Assembly (NCBI RefSeq): GCF_003325955.1 | Contig: NZ_CP030929.1 | Location: 1,545,480 to 1,609,479, forward strand | Direction of reading: 5' to 3' | Length of the DNA: 64,000 nucleotides | DNA from: Aurantimicrobium sp. MWH-Uga1 | GTDB lineage: Bacteria > Actinomycetota > Actinomycetes > Actinomycetales > Microbacteriaceae | In this document: positions 7,598 to 17,166 of the stretch, in pieces | How positions within the stretch are numbered: position 1 is the stretch's first letter | Layout: every line of letters starts with the position of its first letter | Notes under the pieces: model-generated | Seen by the model: the letters and a program-made list of their open reading frames with translations, nothing else | What the model was told of the DNA's origin: nothing | Database searches by the model: none | Made by a program: the position numbers and the translations under genes

Positions 7598-9328
7598 GTG
7601 GGTACCCCAAGCACAGGCGTCGCCAGCGTGCAGATGACTGCACGACAATCACGAGCGCGCTATCGCAGAATTCTTCGCTTTGCCGCCAGGCATTTAGCTT
7701 CGCTGTGGTGGTATGAACTGGTTCTGCCCAGGCTGGGTCTGGTTAGTGTTGCTAACCGCACCCGGACCAACAGGCTCAAAAACATCGCGCGCAGCTTCCA
7801 AAAGCTGGCCCTAGATCTCAGCGGCTTACTGATCAAGCTGGGGCAATTCATGTCCACGCGCCTCGATGTCTTACCGCCTGTCATAACCAAAGAGCTCGAA
7901 GGGCTGCAGGACGAAGTTCCTGCTGTGCCCTTTGACCTCATTCGTGCCCTAGCGGAGAAAGAACTCGGCATGCCACTGGAGAGCATCTACAGTGCCGTTG
8001 ATCCTGAACCCTTGGCAGCTGCATCACTGGGGCAAGTTCACCGAGCGACACTGTCTACTCAGGATGCCGAAGACACAGGAATTCTCAATGTCATTTTAAA
8101 AATTCAAAGGCCGGGAATTGATCAAATCGTTGAGGTTGACCTCAGTGCACTGCGGAGGGTAGCTGGATGGCTTAGCAGAATCAGTCTGGTCAACAAGCGT
8201 GCTGACGCACCTGCGCTGATGGATGAGTTTGCGCAGACCTGCCTAGAAGAAATCGACTACCTCAACGAGGCAGCTAATGCTGAGCGCTTCGCGGAGAACT
8301 TTGCTGACAACCCTCGCGTTCGCGTACCTCAGGTGGTGTGGGAACGATCAACACGTCGGGTGCTTACCCAAGAAGACGTTACCAACATCAAAATCACCGA
8401 CCTCGATGCGCTCACTGCAGCTGGAATCAAGCCCGAAGCTGTAGCTAATGAGTTTGCCGCCATCATGTTTGACCAAGTATTCATTCACGGCTTCTTCCAC
8501 GCTGACCCACACCCTGGCAACATCTTCATTCAGCCTCTGGCAGAGCCTGATGAAAACGGCCTGACATGGAGAATGACCTTTATCGACTTCGGCATGATGG
8601 GTGAAGTCCCCAGCAGTCTTGGTCGCGCACTGCGGACAACCGTCATTGCTGCTGCCTCTCGAAACGGCGCAGGCATGGTGGAAGGAATGCGAGAAATTGG
8701 TGTTCTCATGCCTTCAGCCGACACCGTCGAACTTGAGCGTGCACTCACCAAAGTATTTGACCGTTTCGGTGGAGTGAGCTTCGTCGAACTTCAAACTATT
8801 GACCCCAGAGAATTCAAAGCCTTCGTCAATGAGTTTTCTGAGATTGTGCGCGCACTTCCATTCCAGTTCCCAGAAAACTTCTTACTCGTCATTCGAGCAA
8901 TCTCGCTCACCTCTGGGGTGTGTAGCTCGGTCAATCCCCAGTTCAACATTTGGAACGCTATCGAGCCCTATTCAGCCAAGCTCATCCGGGCTGAGGGTGG
9001 GAATGTGGTTCAGTCATTCCTTCGCGACGGGCTGAGCTCACTTGCCCTGCTAGCTCGGTTGCCTAAAAGTGTGGATTCGCTCATCACTCGAGCAGAACTT
9101 GGGCAACTCACGTTGAGAAATCCTGAGCTAGAAAAGAGAACATCTGCTTTGAACCGGGCCGTGCGCAGAGTCGTTTCCGCCGTGATCTTCGGTGTCTTCT
9201 TTATTGGTGGGCTGATGGTGATAGAAAGAGATGAAACTCTTGGCACCATCTTGATGATTACTTCAGCGCTACCACTTTTGCATGCGCTGTTTGCGGACGT
9301 GATTGCTCGACGAGGTCCGCTACCTTAA
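7598..9328 (+). CDS. ABC1/AarF/UbiB family atypical kinase
   Basis: A 576-residue member of the UbiB/AarF protein-kinase-like family. Seen in order: KLGQFMSTRLDVLPP (the KxGQ motif), LAAASLGQVHRA (alanine-rich loop replacing the kinase P-loop), VILKIQRPG (catalytic Lys), HADPHPGNIF and FIDFGMMG (DFG-like metal site). Two hydrophobic segments end the protein and should anchor it to the membrane. The family supports quinone or lipid metabolism as an ATPase; its client here is unknown. GTG 7598 keeps tight coupling to the padR gene, but an in-frame ATG at 7634 is a reasonable alternative start. Confidence 0.9.
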   Translation: MGTPSTGVASVQMTARQSRARYRRILRFAARHLASLWWYELVLPRLGLVSVANRTRTNRLKNIARSFQKLALDLSGLLIKLGQFMSTRLDVLPPVITKELEGLQDEVPAVPFDLIRALAEKELGMPLESIYSAVDPEPLAAASLGQVHRATLSTQDAEDTGILNVILKIQRPGIDQIVEVDLSALRRVAGWLSRISLVNKRADAPALMDEFAQTCLEEIDYLNEAANAERFAENFADNPRVRVPQVVWERSTRRVLTQEDVTNIKITDLDALTAAGIKPEAVANEFAAIMFDQVFIHGFFHADPHPGNIFIQPLAEPDENGLTWRMTFIDFGMMGEVPSSLGRALRTTVIAAASRNGAGMVEGMREIGVLMPSADTVELERALTKVFDRFGGVSFVELQTIDPREFKAFVNEFSEIVRALPFQFPENFLLVIRAISLTSGVCSSVNPQFNIWNAIEPYSAKLIRAEGGNVVQSFLRDGLSSLALLARLPKSVDSLITRAELGQLTLRNPELEKRTSALNRAVRRVVSAVIFGVFFIGGLMVIERDETLGTILMITSALPLLHALFADVIARRGPLP

Positions 9329-10074
9329 TCGCTGTCCTGCACCACAGAAGCAAGAGTGCCCTGAGGAAGAGAAATCCATCCTTCAGCGTGTGCGAGCTCT
9401 CGCTGCTGCGGTGAAGGCGTGAGATACCTCCCCGTTGCTACTGCGCGAGTTGTGAGCGCTGCAATCACTGCATCAAAGGCGTCACACGATTTCACCATCA
9501 CTGTCTTGTGGCCTCCCAGATCGAGCCACGGCGCCTCGTCACAAATGAGATTGAGAAGTTCTTCGCGTTTTAGCTCAGAGACTCGGTAGCCGGTCGTATC
9601 GAAACCCCACAGCCTCAGAGCTGCTCCGGGATAAACCTCCGCGACTAACCCTTCGCCGGCGCGATCAATTGTGATCCCCGATGCAGACACCTTGGACAGT
9701 AGACCCGAACACCTCATTGCGGTGAGACCGAGTCGATCCGTCGAGACACTCAGCGGCCACCGTCCAGTAATGGCATGAACGTGACGATCGGTCTCCCGAT
9801 ATGCCAATCGTCTGCGCCAATCCATTCCACCGTCAAAATCTTGCTGCTTCTCGTGCAGTGCCTGCTGCTCCGTGAGAAATTGGATAAATTCTTTCGGCCA
9901 ACCAAGCGCACAATCAATGCCCATTTTGTTCACTCGGCCTGCGATATCAACAATGACGTCATCGCTTACCCCGAGATGCACCTCGCGGATCACAGCGGTT
10001 CCGGCGGACCATTCGATCACAGCGACTGCGGTACCCTTGGGCTCCGCAGCAAGGTCAACACCGGCAGTAAACAT
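9325..10074 (-). CDS. DUF429 family protein (RNase H-fold predicted nuclease)
   Basis: A 249-residue protein of the DUF429 family, predicted to have an RNase H-like fold. It begins TAGVDLAAEPKGTAVAV with the first metal-type Asp, followed by IDCALGWP, RRLAYRETD and CDAFDAVIAALTTRAVATG, all in typical positions. Function is not established. The start has TAGGCT six bases upstream and no ribosome site, suggesting a leaderless message. Its stop codon overlaps that of the convergent kinase gene. Confidence 0.85.
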   Translation of the reverse strand: MFTAGVDLAAEPKGTAVAVIEWSAGTAVIREVHLGVSDDVIVDIAGRVNKMGIDCALGWPKEFIQFLTEQQALHEKQQDFDGGMDWRRRLAYRETDRHVHAITGRWPLSVSTDRLGLTAMRCSGLLSKVSASGITIDRAGEGLVAEVYPGAALRLWGFDTTGYRVSELKREELLNLICDEAPWLDLGGHKTVMVKSCDAFDAVIAALTTRAVATGRYLTPSPQQRELAHAEGWISLPQGTLASVVQDSD

Positions 10075-10171
10075 GAAGTAAGCCTATTCACCTAGCGTCA
10101 CAGAAGTTTATGGCTAGCTCCAATTGATTCGGTTAGCATGATGACATCTGCAGCGTTGGAGAGGACACCCC

Positions 10172-11671
10172 ATGAGCGCACCCACACAGGCACCACCTTC
10201 TGGCAAAGGCCTCCAGGCGAATACTCTCGGAGTTTTCGGATCTACTGTCATTGGTCTTGCCTCCACTGCGCCACTGTATTCACTGGCGGCGACACTGGGC
10301 TACGTGGTTCTTGCCGTAGGAGCACAAGCTCCCTTGGTATTCATCATTGCTGCAATCCCCATGATTTTTGCTGCGTTTGCCTATCAGGAACTCAACCGAG
10401 AAATGCCGGACTGCGGCACGACTTTCGTGTGGGGCACCAAAGCCTTCGGTCCGGTTACTGGGTGGATCGGCGGCTGGGCATTGGCTGTTGCCAGCGTGAT
10501 GGTGTTGGCGAATGTGAGCGAGGTTACCGCGATTTACTTCTGGTACCTCGTGGGTAACCCTGGATTCGCAGAAGATCCCGTCATTGTTGTCTGGACGGCA
10601 GTGGCATTCATCGCTCTGATGACATTTATCAGTGTGCTGGGCCTGCAAGTCGGCGAGCGCATGCAAACCGTTCTCATGATCTTTCAGATGGGGCTCTTGG
10701 TTGCCTTTGGAGTTCTTGCATTTATCAACGCCACCTCTGGAGCAAATGCGGACTCCGTGAACTTTTCCTGGTCATGGTTCAACCCAGCTGAGCTGGGTTC
10801 CTGGTCCGGATTCATGCAGGCAGTGTTACTTGCACTATTCATCTACTGGGGTTGGGACACTTGCCTAGCACTCAACGAAGAGACGCGTAATCCGAAGAAG
10901 ACTCCTGGTCGCGCTGCCTTGATGACCATCGTCATTCTCATCGTTGTCTATGTAGGCGTCACCGTCGCTGTCATGATGTTTTCTGGTTTTGGAGAAAGCG
11001 GCTTTGGTTTAGCAAACCCTGACAACCTCGATGATGTGTTCACAGTTCTTCGAGACATCTTCTTTGGGCAGTGGGGATGGTTGCTCATCCTGGCTGTCAT
11101 GATCTCTGCAGCCTCGTCAACGCAAACAACTATCTTGCCGACAGCACGTGGGACATTGTCCATGGCTGTCTATAAGGCACTGCCTGCAAAGTTTGCACAA
11201 ATTCACCCCCGCTTCAAAACCCCCTGGTTCTCCACCGTGGTCATGGGTGTGGCAGCCATCGGCTACTACGTTGTGATGTCATTCCTCTCAACAGACATGC
11301 TCGCTGACTCACTGTCTTCGATGGGTCTTGCCATTGCCTTCTACTACGCCATCACCAGCTTCTCCTCGTTCTGGTATTTCCGGAAAACACTGCGCGAGAG
11401 TGCACGCAACCTCTGGATGCGTGGCATTTTCCCAGTGCTAGGTGGACTGCTGTTGACATACGCATTCATTCAGTCCGCGTTTGACATGATCAATGTGGAT
11501 TACGGCTACACCGTCCTGTTAGGTGTTGGTGGTTCCTTCGTCATTGGTGTTGGTGCCATCTTGCTCGGCTTTGTATTGATGGGCCTCTGGGGGCTTCGTC
11601 CCGGATCAAAGCCCTTCTTCCGCCGCGAAAGCCTCAACAGGGAAACCCCTGTTCTTGTTCCTGACGTGTGA
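10172..11671 (+). CDS. APC family amino acid/amine permease
   Basis: A 499-residue integral membrane transporter of the amino acid-polyamine-organocation family with about twelve hydrophobic segments. The first helix contains GVFGSTVIGLASTAPLYSLA, and PDCGTTFVWGTKAFGPVTGWIGGW is the conserved APC segment after helix 2. GAGAGG lies seven bases before the ATG. It overlaps or abuts the downstream amine oxidase gene, so the likely cargo is an amine, polyamine or amino acid that the oxidase then degrades; the exact substrate is not readable. Confidence 0.9.
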   Translation: MSAPTQAPPSGKGLQANTLGVFGSTVIGLASTAPLYSLAATLGYVVLAVGAQAPLVFIIAAIPMIFAAFAYQELNREMPDCGTTFVWGTKAFGPVTGWIGGWALAVASVMVLANVSEVTAIYFWYLVGNPGFAEDPVIVVWTAVAFIALMTFISVLGLQVGERMQTVLMIFQMGLLVAFGVLAFINATSGANADSVNFSWSWFNPAELGSWSGFMQAVLLALFIYWGWDTCLALNEETRNPKKTPGRAALMTIVILIVVYVGVTVAVMMFSGFGESGFGLANPDNLDDVFTVLRDIFFGQWGWLLILAVMISAASSTQTTILPTARGTLSMAVYKALPAKFAQIHPRFKTPWFSTVVMGVAAIGYYVVMSFLSTDMLADSLSSMGLAIAFYYAITSFSSFWYFRKTLRESARNLWMRGIFPVLGGLLLTYAFIQSAFDMINVDYGYTVLLGVGGSFVIGVGAILLGFVLMGLWGLRPGSKPFFRRESLNRETPVLVPDV

Positions 11672-11679
11672 GAAATGCA

Positions 11680-13011
11680 ATGAGTTCTCACGTCAACACA
11701 CTCGTTATTGGTGCAGGAGTTTCTGGGCTCACGGCATCACGCCTGTTGCAACAACAGGGCAACTCTGTCATCGTGCTTGAGGCGCGAGACCGACTTGGTG
11801 GCAGGCTCCATTCCGAGCATCGTGATGGCTACGTCACAGATCTAGGGGCGTCCTGGATTCATGGCATCGATGACAGTCCTGTTGAGCGCATGTGTGCTGC
11901 GCTGGGGATGCCCATGATCGAATTCACGGTAGGGAGCTTCCAGCCAGATGGAAGACCTATTGTGTACTTCGATCCTGAAGGAAAGCGCCTCAGTACGGAA
12001 CACGCACGTGCTTTCACCCAAGACATTCACTTTTTCGACACCGTGCTCGCTGGAGTCATCGAGACCATCCCCTCGGGTAGTTCTTATGCCCAAGCAGTCG
12101 ATCGTGCTCTAGAGACAATCGGGTGGGATAAGGAGCGCTCTGAGCGTGTGCGCGAATACATGCAGCACCGAACTGAAGAACAAGATGGTGCCCACTTCAC
12201 TCTTATCGATGCGCATGGTCTGGATAACGAGGAGGTTGACGGCGACGAAGTCGTTTTCCCCGAAGGGTATGATGCCCTCGCTCATGGCTTGGCTGCTGAT
12301 ATTGATGTGAGATTAAGCCATGTGGTCTCTGGCGTGACCTGGAGCGGTGATGGCGTTATCGTTCACAGCGATCAGGGTGACTACAGTGCTGATCAGGTCA
12401 TCATCACAGTTCCCATCGGAGTAATCCAGTCTGAGGACTTCCGCATTCAGCCTGCGCTTCCTCATGAAGTTCACAATGCGGTGAACAGTTTCCGAATGAA
12501 TAATTTTGAAAAAGTCATTCTTCGTTACGATGCCAAGTTCTGGGACGAGGGCATTTATGCCTTCCGCAGGCAAGGTGCTGCAGGCGACTGGTGGCACTCT
12601 TGGTATGACCTCACCAGCTTGCATGGCACTCCAGCACTATTGACTTTTGCTGCAGGGCCGTGCGCCATTGAGACGCGAAACCTCTCAGATACCGAGGTAA
12701 CTGGTCTGATCACCAATTCATTGCGAGAAATCTATGGTGAGGACGTTCCACTTCCTCACACAATTCACCGCACGGCCTGGAAAGACGATCCTTTTGCACG
12801 AGGGGCTTATTCCTATTTGACCGTGGGCGCTGACACCTCAGAACACGACATCCTTGCAACACCAGTTGGAGGTGTTCTTCACATAGCTGGCGAGGCCACC
12901 TGGCGTGATGACCCAGCAACTGTCACCGCAGCACTGATGTCCGGACACAGGGCTGCACAGAATGTTCTAGGTAAGCAGATCGACATCAGCGATCTGTGGT
13001 CTGGTCTTTAG
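11680..13011 (+). CDS. Flavin-containing amine oxidase
   Basis: A 443-residue FAD enzyme of the monoamine/polyamine oxidase family. The N-terminal dinucleotide fold is VIGAGVSGLTASRLL followed by VLEARDRLGGR; GASWIHG and the C-terminal HIAGEATWRDDPATVTAALMSGHRAA complete the FAD site. It should oxidatively deaminate an amine to an aldehyde with H2O2 formation. It sits directly behind the APC permease; an in-frame GTG at 11668 overlaps the permease stop and is an alternative start, but the ATG at 11680 begins right before the Rossmann fold. The stop overlaps that of the convergent sua5 gene. Confidence 0.9.
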   Translation: MSSHVNTLVIGAGVSGLTASRLLQQQGNSVIVLEARDRLGGRLHSEHRDGYVTDLGASWIHGIDDSPVERMCAALGMPMIEFTVGSFQPDGRPIVYFDPEGKRLSTEHARAFTQDIHFFDTVLAGVIETIPSGSSYAQAVDRALETIGWDKERSERVREYMQHRTEEQDGAHFTLIDAHGLDNEEVDGDEVVFPEGYDALAHGLAADIDVRLSHVVSGVTWSGDGVIVHSDQGDYSADQVIITVPIGVIQSEDFRIQPALPHEVHNAVNSFRMNNFEKVILRYDAKFWDEGIYAFRRQGAAGDWWHSWYDLTSLHGTPALLTFAAGPCAIETRNLSDTEVTGLITNSLREIYGEDVPLPHTIHRTAWKDDPFARGAYSYLTVGADTSEHDILATPVGGVLHIAGEATWRDDPATVTAALMSGHRAAQNVLGKQIDISDLWSGL

Positions 13012-13940
13012 AAGCTGGCCCGTCTCAACCGATCGACGATAGCGACCGCAATATCGTCACCATCTGGAGTGATGGCCACAACTCGTGAAAGACCTAACTC
13101 ATCAGCTTTTCTCAAGGCCGCGTAAAGCTGCTTGGCATAGTCAGCTGTGGTTTTAGGTGCTGCAAGGCGCACGACTCCCTCTTCAGTTGCCTCAGTGCTC
13201 AGCGCAATGAGTCCATCTCCAGGCAGAGCCTTTTCATTCAACACAACAGTGGCCCGTGGGGCGTAGTGAGAATCCAATGATCCACTCACCCGAATGGTTG
13301 TGTCAGCGTCCTTTACTCGCAATCCGGTTGAGCGCTCAATCATCTCTGCGGTGATGGCACCGGGGCGAAGAATGCGTGGGGCTTCAGCTGTGCAGTCAAT
13401 GATGGTGGATTCAATTCCCACCTCAGATTGCTCCCCGTCGAGAACAATGTCTGAGAAGTCAAGATATTCATTCAGTTCTTCTCTCACCGCAGCAGCGGTC
13501 GTGGGAGAGACTTTTCCAAACCGGTTTGCACTCGGTGCTGCAACTCCAAAACCCCCGAGCCGTTCAAACTCAGCCAGCAGATTTTGAGCAATCTCATTAC
13601 TCGGAACTCTTAATCCCACGGTGTCTTGGCCACCGGTAACACAATCGCCTGCTCGAGAAGAACGAGAAAAGATGAGCGTCATCGGGCCAGGCCAGAAATC
13701 GTGGGCGAGGGTGCGTGCATAGTCAGGAACTTCACGAGCCCATTGATCCACCACCTCCGCTGTACTGATGTGCACAATCAATGGGTGATCTGCTGGGCGG
13801 CCTTTGGCCCGGTAGATTCTGGCAACTGCTTCAGGATTTTCTGCGTCAGCACCGAGGCCGTACACGGTCTCGGTGGGAAACGCCACGAGCCACCCCTGCT
13901 TCAGCGCAGCAGCAGCTTGGACAATCTCAGCAGAAGTCAC
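13008..13940 (-). CDS. L-threonylcarbamoyladenylate synthase (Sua5/YrdC)
   Basis: A 310-residue enzyme that makes threonylcarbamoyl-AMP from threonine, bicarbonate and ATP, the first step of t6A modification at position 37 of ANN-decoding tRNAs. The YrdC domain shows AFPTETVYGLGADA, RIYRAKGRPADHPLIVHI, PGPMTLIF and APSANRFGKVSPT; SGSLDSHYAPRA opens the extra C-terminal Sua5 domain, so this is the long Sua5 form rather than short TsaC. The GTG start has AGGA six bases upstream. Confidence 0.94.
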   Translation of the reverse strand: MTSAEIVQAAAALKQGWLVAFPTETVYGLGADAENPEAVARIYRAKGRPADHPLIVHISTAEVVDQWAREVPDYARTLAHDFWPGPMTLIFSRSSRAGDCVTGGQDTVGLRVPSNEIAQNLLAEFERLGGFGVAAPSANRFGKVSPTTAAAVREELNEYLDFSDIVLDGEQSEVGIESTIIDCTAEAPRILRPGAITAEMIERSTGLRVKDADTTIRVSGSLDSHYAPRATVVLNEKALPGDGLIALSTEATEEGVVRLAAPKTTADYAKQLYAALRKADELGLSRVVAITPDGDDIAVAIVDRLRRASF

Positions 13941-13960
13941 ATTTAATCCTGGGTGAAGCT

Positions 13961-14788
13961 CTAGGGGTTACAGAAATCGCAGCGGGCAGGATCAATACTG
14001 TCTTGTCCACGTGAGATAACTTCAGAATAGTCACAGGCAACGCAACCAAACTTTTCCGAGTGAGGTACAGAAGCAACAAGCTGCCCGCAACCACTGCAGG
14101 GCAGTCCAAATTCATAGCCAACTTTGCCCCAGCCAATTTCATTGCAGCTAAGGCACGTGGTGGATATCCGTTTCACAAGTTTCTCTGCGCACGCGCTGAT
14201 GTTCTTCTGGCGTGAAGGCGAGCTCATCGCACGAAAATCACTCTCCACGCGAATGTTTTCAACCGGACTGCTCAGTAATTTTCTTAACTCAGCAACAAAA
14301 ATTTCTGGATCATGAATCCCTTTGTGGATGACCGTTTCGTTATCTTGGCTAAACAGTATGTTTGCTCCGTGAGTGGGTAAATCAAGACGTGTGACTAGGA
14401 GTTCGAGATCTGTCTGTTCATTCACAACTTCTTTGTGTGCACGAATTTCGGCAGAAAGATAACTTTCTACGATGACAAAATCTTTACTCACACACACCAA
14501 AGCTAATAGTTCATGGTCAGAGGTGACCCAGGGCATCTGGGGGTGGGAGCCGATGCTTCCTTCACTGGCAAGGCCGTAGTCCGTGCCCAAAAATTCTGCA
14601 CCGGCGCGTGCCTTGGCGATAGCGGCATCACGAGGGCTGAGGGTGCGAGGGATCTCACCACTGAAAGTTCCGAACTCATCGGTATCAATCTCTGCCAGGG
14701 TAAGGCCCCAGTCTGGAAGACATGCAAAGGCAGGTGCAATTTGAGCAAGTTTGCCGTGCTTAGTTGCCAGCGCAATGGTGGAAGCCAT
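13961..14788 (-). CDS. DUF6671-like protein with C-terminal zinc ribbon
   Basis: A 275-residue protein. The first 190 residues are an alpha/beta domain with FLGTDYGLASEGSIG and a DFRAMSSPSRQKNI segment that I associate with the DUF6671 family. The last 70 residues hold four CxxC pairs (CLSC, CSGC, CVAC, CDFC), arranged like tandem zinc ribbons. TAGCCT lies seven bases before the ATG with no ribosome site, so a leaderless start is likely. No biochemical function is known to me. It is co-directional with the sua5 gene and the serine hydrolase gene but separated from both. Confidence 0.7.
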   Translation of the reverse strand: MASTIALATKHGKLAQIAPAFACLPDWGLTLAEIDTDEFGTFSGEIPRTLSPRDAAIAKARAGAEFLGTDYGLASEGSIGSHPQMPWVTSDHELLALVCVSKDFVIVESYLSAEIRAHKEVVNEQTDLELLVTRLDLPTHGANILFSQDNETVIHKGIHDPEIFVAELRKLLSSPVENIRVESDFRAMSSPSRQKNISACAEKLVKRISTTCLSCNEIGWGKVGYEFGLPCSGCGQLVASVPHSEKFGCVACDYSEVISRGQDSIDPARCDFCNP

Positions 14789-14846
14789 AAAAATCAGGCT
14801 AAGGGGAAAGGGTGAAAAAACTCTGAAAATGAGTTGGGGTCAATCC

Positions 14847-16055
14847 CTACCCGATTACTTTTTTGAGAGCGTCAATAAGTTTGGGTGCGCGATGGTCATC
14901 AGTGAGCTCCATTCGGTTAGTGATGTATCCAAAACCAACCCGATTGATGGGATCTGCAAAGCCAACCTGACCACCAGCCCCGTCATGCCCGAAGCTCTTG
15001 GGCGTCAAAAATGTGCGTCTTTCTGAATTCAACATAAAGCCCACGCCCCATCTGGGGTGGGGAGGAATTTCACTCGAGAAAACAGCAGGGCCTTCAGATT
15101 GAACTGTGGTTGCCGCCGCAATAACGTCATCGTTGAGCAATCGCAACCCGTCCGTCTCCACAACTGTTGAAGACCAGATGCTTGCCAATGCACGTGCGGT
15201 GGCGATTCCTCCCCCGCCAGGAATCTGTGCCATCTGAATTCGAGGGTCATTAAAGTCAGGTTTATCTGATGAAACCAAACCAGATAGGGCACCACCGAGA
15301 GTCATCGCGCGGTCCATCCACTGCTGGTCAGTGAATTGATCAGACACTGGACCGCCGACAGTTGGGCTTGGTACAACAGTGGGCTCATTTTCAGGGATCA
15401 ATACCTGCAAATGTGCTGGGGTACCAATATGGTCAGCTGGTAAGCCAATCCAAGCCTCTGCGCCAAGAGGCTTCGCTAAGACTTCTTGAAAATAATCCCC
15501 GACATTGACACCAGTAATTCGGCGGATGACTTCTCCGTTGAGCCACCCATGTGTCAACGCGTGATATCCCCAGCCAGCACCAGGTGTCCATATTGGCTCC
15601 TGTTCTTGGAGAACTCGAACCATAGTTTCCCAGTTGATGACATCTTCAAACGTAAGATCTCGCCGAGGCGCTGAAAGGCCAGCTCGATGAGAAAGAAGGT
15701 GCCTGATAAGCGTGTGTTCTTTTCCTGCAACCCCAAATTCTGGCCAATACGTAGTGACCTGTGCGTCGTAGTCAAGACGACCCTCGCTCACAAGGTGGGC
15801 AGCAAGAATAGAAACAAGGCCTTTGGTACACGAAAAAATTGTGCTGGGTGTCGAGGCTTCCCACACACGTCCATCTCGTTTATCGGCAACGCCGCCCCAG
15901 AGATCAATCACAATGTGGCCGTCTACACGAACTGCTAACGCTGCACCGCTGTACTGGTCATGCAGAGTGGAGCCAAAAACATCAGCAACGCGCTCAAAAC
16001 CGGGAGCTACATATCCTTGTGGTGTGTGTCCAGCAAAGGATGAAGTTGTGTTCAT
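14847..16055 (-). CDS. Beta-lactamase-family serine hydrolase (esterase-like)
   Basis: About 402 residues of the class C beta-lactamase / EstB-type esterase fold. The catalytic S-x-x-K is in FSCTKGLVSI and the tyrosine motif is GWGYHALTHGW, typical of carboxylesterases in this fold; HDGAGGQVGFADP near the end corresponds to the third motif. There is no signal peptide, arguing for cytoplasmic esterase or peptidase activity, not antibiotic resistance. Several in-frame starts exist (16097, 16067, 16055); a GGGGAG site suits 16055 best, at twelve bases, and abuts 16067, so the start is uncertain by a few residues. Confidence 0.87.
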   Translation of the reverse strand: MNTTSSFAGHTPQGYVAPGFERVADVFGSTLHDQYSGAALAVRVDGHIVIDLWGGVADKRDGRVWEASTPSTIFSCTKGLVSILAAHLVSEGRLDYDAQVTTYWPEFGVAGKEHTLIRHLLSHRAGLSAPRRDLTFEDVINWETMVRVLQEQEPIWTPGAGWGYHALTHGWLNGEVIRRITGVNVGDYFQEVLAKPLGAEAWIGLPADHIGTPAHLQVLIPENEPTVVPSPTVGGPVSDQFTDQQWMDRAMTLGGALSGLVSSDKPDFNDPRIQMAQIPGGGGIATARALASIWSSTVVETDGLRLLNDDVIAAATTVQSEGPAVFSSEIPPHPRWGVGFMLNSERRTFLTPKSFGHDGAGGQVGFADPINRVGFGYITNRMELTDDHRAPKLIDALKKVIG

Positions 16056-16152
16056 ACTGCGGGTCATCTCCCCATTGTGGCCTAGCCATTCGTCCACAGC
16101 CAGAGTGAAACAAAAAACGGAACATCTCCCAGAAGAAACGTTCCGTTACTTG

Positions 16153-16225
16153 TGCGCCCGGAGGGATTCGAACCCCCAACCTTCTGATCCGTAGTCAGAT
16201 GCTCTATCCGTTGAGCTACGGGCGC
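16153..16225 (-). tRNA. tRNA-Arg (anticodon ACG)
   Basis: On the minus strand the 73 bases fold as a complete cloverleaf: acceptor arm GCGCCCG paired with CGGGCGC, D-arm with AGCTCAACGGATAGAGCA, anticodon arm CTGAC-TACGGAT-CAG (anticodon ACG, reading CGN arginine codons after A34 deamination), and the T-arm GGGGGTTCGAATCCCTC. The CCA end is not encoded. Confidence 0.96.
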
Positions 16226-16328
16226 AGTGTTGAAAACCAACTGAGCAAGCATAGCAGGGCATGCGCTGAGCTAGAAAATCGCGTGTAATTGGCAAATCCT
16301 TGTTGAGTCCATTCGATACCTTAGAGAT

Positions 16329-17162
16329 ATGCGCATCGCCACCTGGAACGTGAACTCTATTCGAGCTCGTGTTGAGCGTGTAACGGACTACCTTGTTCGT
16401 GAGGACATTGATGTTCTGTGCATGCAAGAGATTAAGTGTCGAGACAACCAATTCCCCTTCGATGCCTTCACTGCAGCCGGTTATGAGGTTGTTCTCCACG
16501 GTTTGAACCAGTGGAATGGGGTTGCCATCGCCTCTCGTCTGCCACTCGAGGATGTGCAGATAACTTTTCCTTCACAGCCTGGTTTTGGTGAACCGGACGC
16601 TGACGGCAAAGCTCCGTTAGAAGCGCGTGCGATTGCCGCCACCGTTGACGGTGTGCGCTTGTGGAGTTTGTATGTTCCTAATGGCCGTGAGCTTGACCAC
16701 CCGCACTACTCCTACAAACTGGAGTGGCTCCGTGGTCTCGCTCGTGACACTGCCGGCTGGTTGGCAGACTCCCCTGATTTGCCACTGGCATTACTGGGTG
16801 ACTGGAATGTTGTTCCCTATGACCACGACGTGTGGGACATCGCTGAGTTTGCTGGAAGCACTCACGTCTCTCCTCCAGAGCGGGAAGCTTTCTTTGCCTT
16901 TGAGACAGTTGGGCTCAGAGATGTTGTTCGTCCCTTAATTCCTGAGGGTTATACCTATTGGGATTACAAGCAACTGCGCTTCCCCCGCAACGAAGGCATG
17001 CGGATTGATTTCATCCTGGGATCTCCAGCTTTCGCCGACATGGTTGACAGTGCTCATATTGATCGTGACGAACGAAAAGGCGATGGTCCTAGCGACCACG
17101 TTCCTGTCGTGATTGACTTAGTGCGCGACGGCGACGAAGACGACCGCCCCATGATTTGGTAA
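16329..17162 (+). CDS. xthA: Exodeoxyribonuclease III
   Basis: A 277-residue AP endonuclease/3'-5' exonuclease of base excision repair. The family signatures are all present: MRIATWNVNSIRAR, CMQEIKC with the metal-binding Glu, LYVPNGRE, GDWNVVPYDHDVWD with the catalytic Asp/Asn, and RIDFILGSP and SDHVPV with the catalytic His at the end. Length is normal. TACCTT lies six bases before the ATG and there is no ribosome site, consistent with leaderless transcription. A small membrane protein gene follows four bases after. Confidence 0.95.
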   Translation: MRIATWNVNSIRARVERVTDYLVREDIDVLCMQEIKCRDNQFPFDAFTAAGYEVVLHGLNQWNGVAIASRLPLEDVQITFPSQPGFGEPDADGKAPLEARAIAATVDGVRLWSLYVPNGRELDHPHYSYKLEWLRGLARDTAGWLADSPDLPLALLGDWNVVPYDHDVWDIAEFAGSTHVSPPEREAFFAFETVGLRDVVRPLIPEGYTYWDYKQLRFPRNEGMRIDFILGSPAFADMVDSAHIDRDERKGDGPSDHVPVVIDLVRDGDEDDRPMIW

Positions 17163-17166
17163 AGAT

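Noticed and set aside
14847..16055. Beta-lactamase resistance gene
   Set aside because: S-x-x-K is present, but there is no signal peptide and the Y-H-A motif fits esterase-type members.
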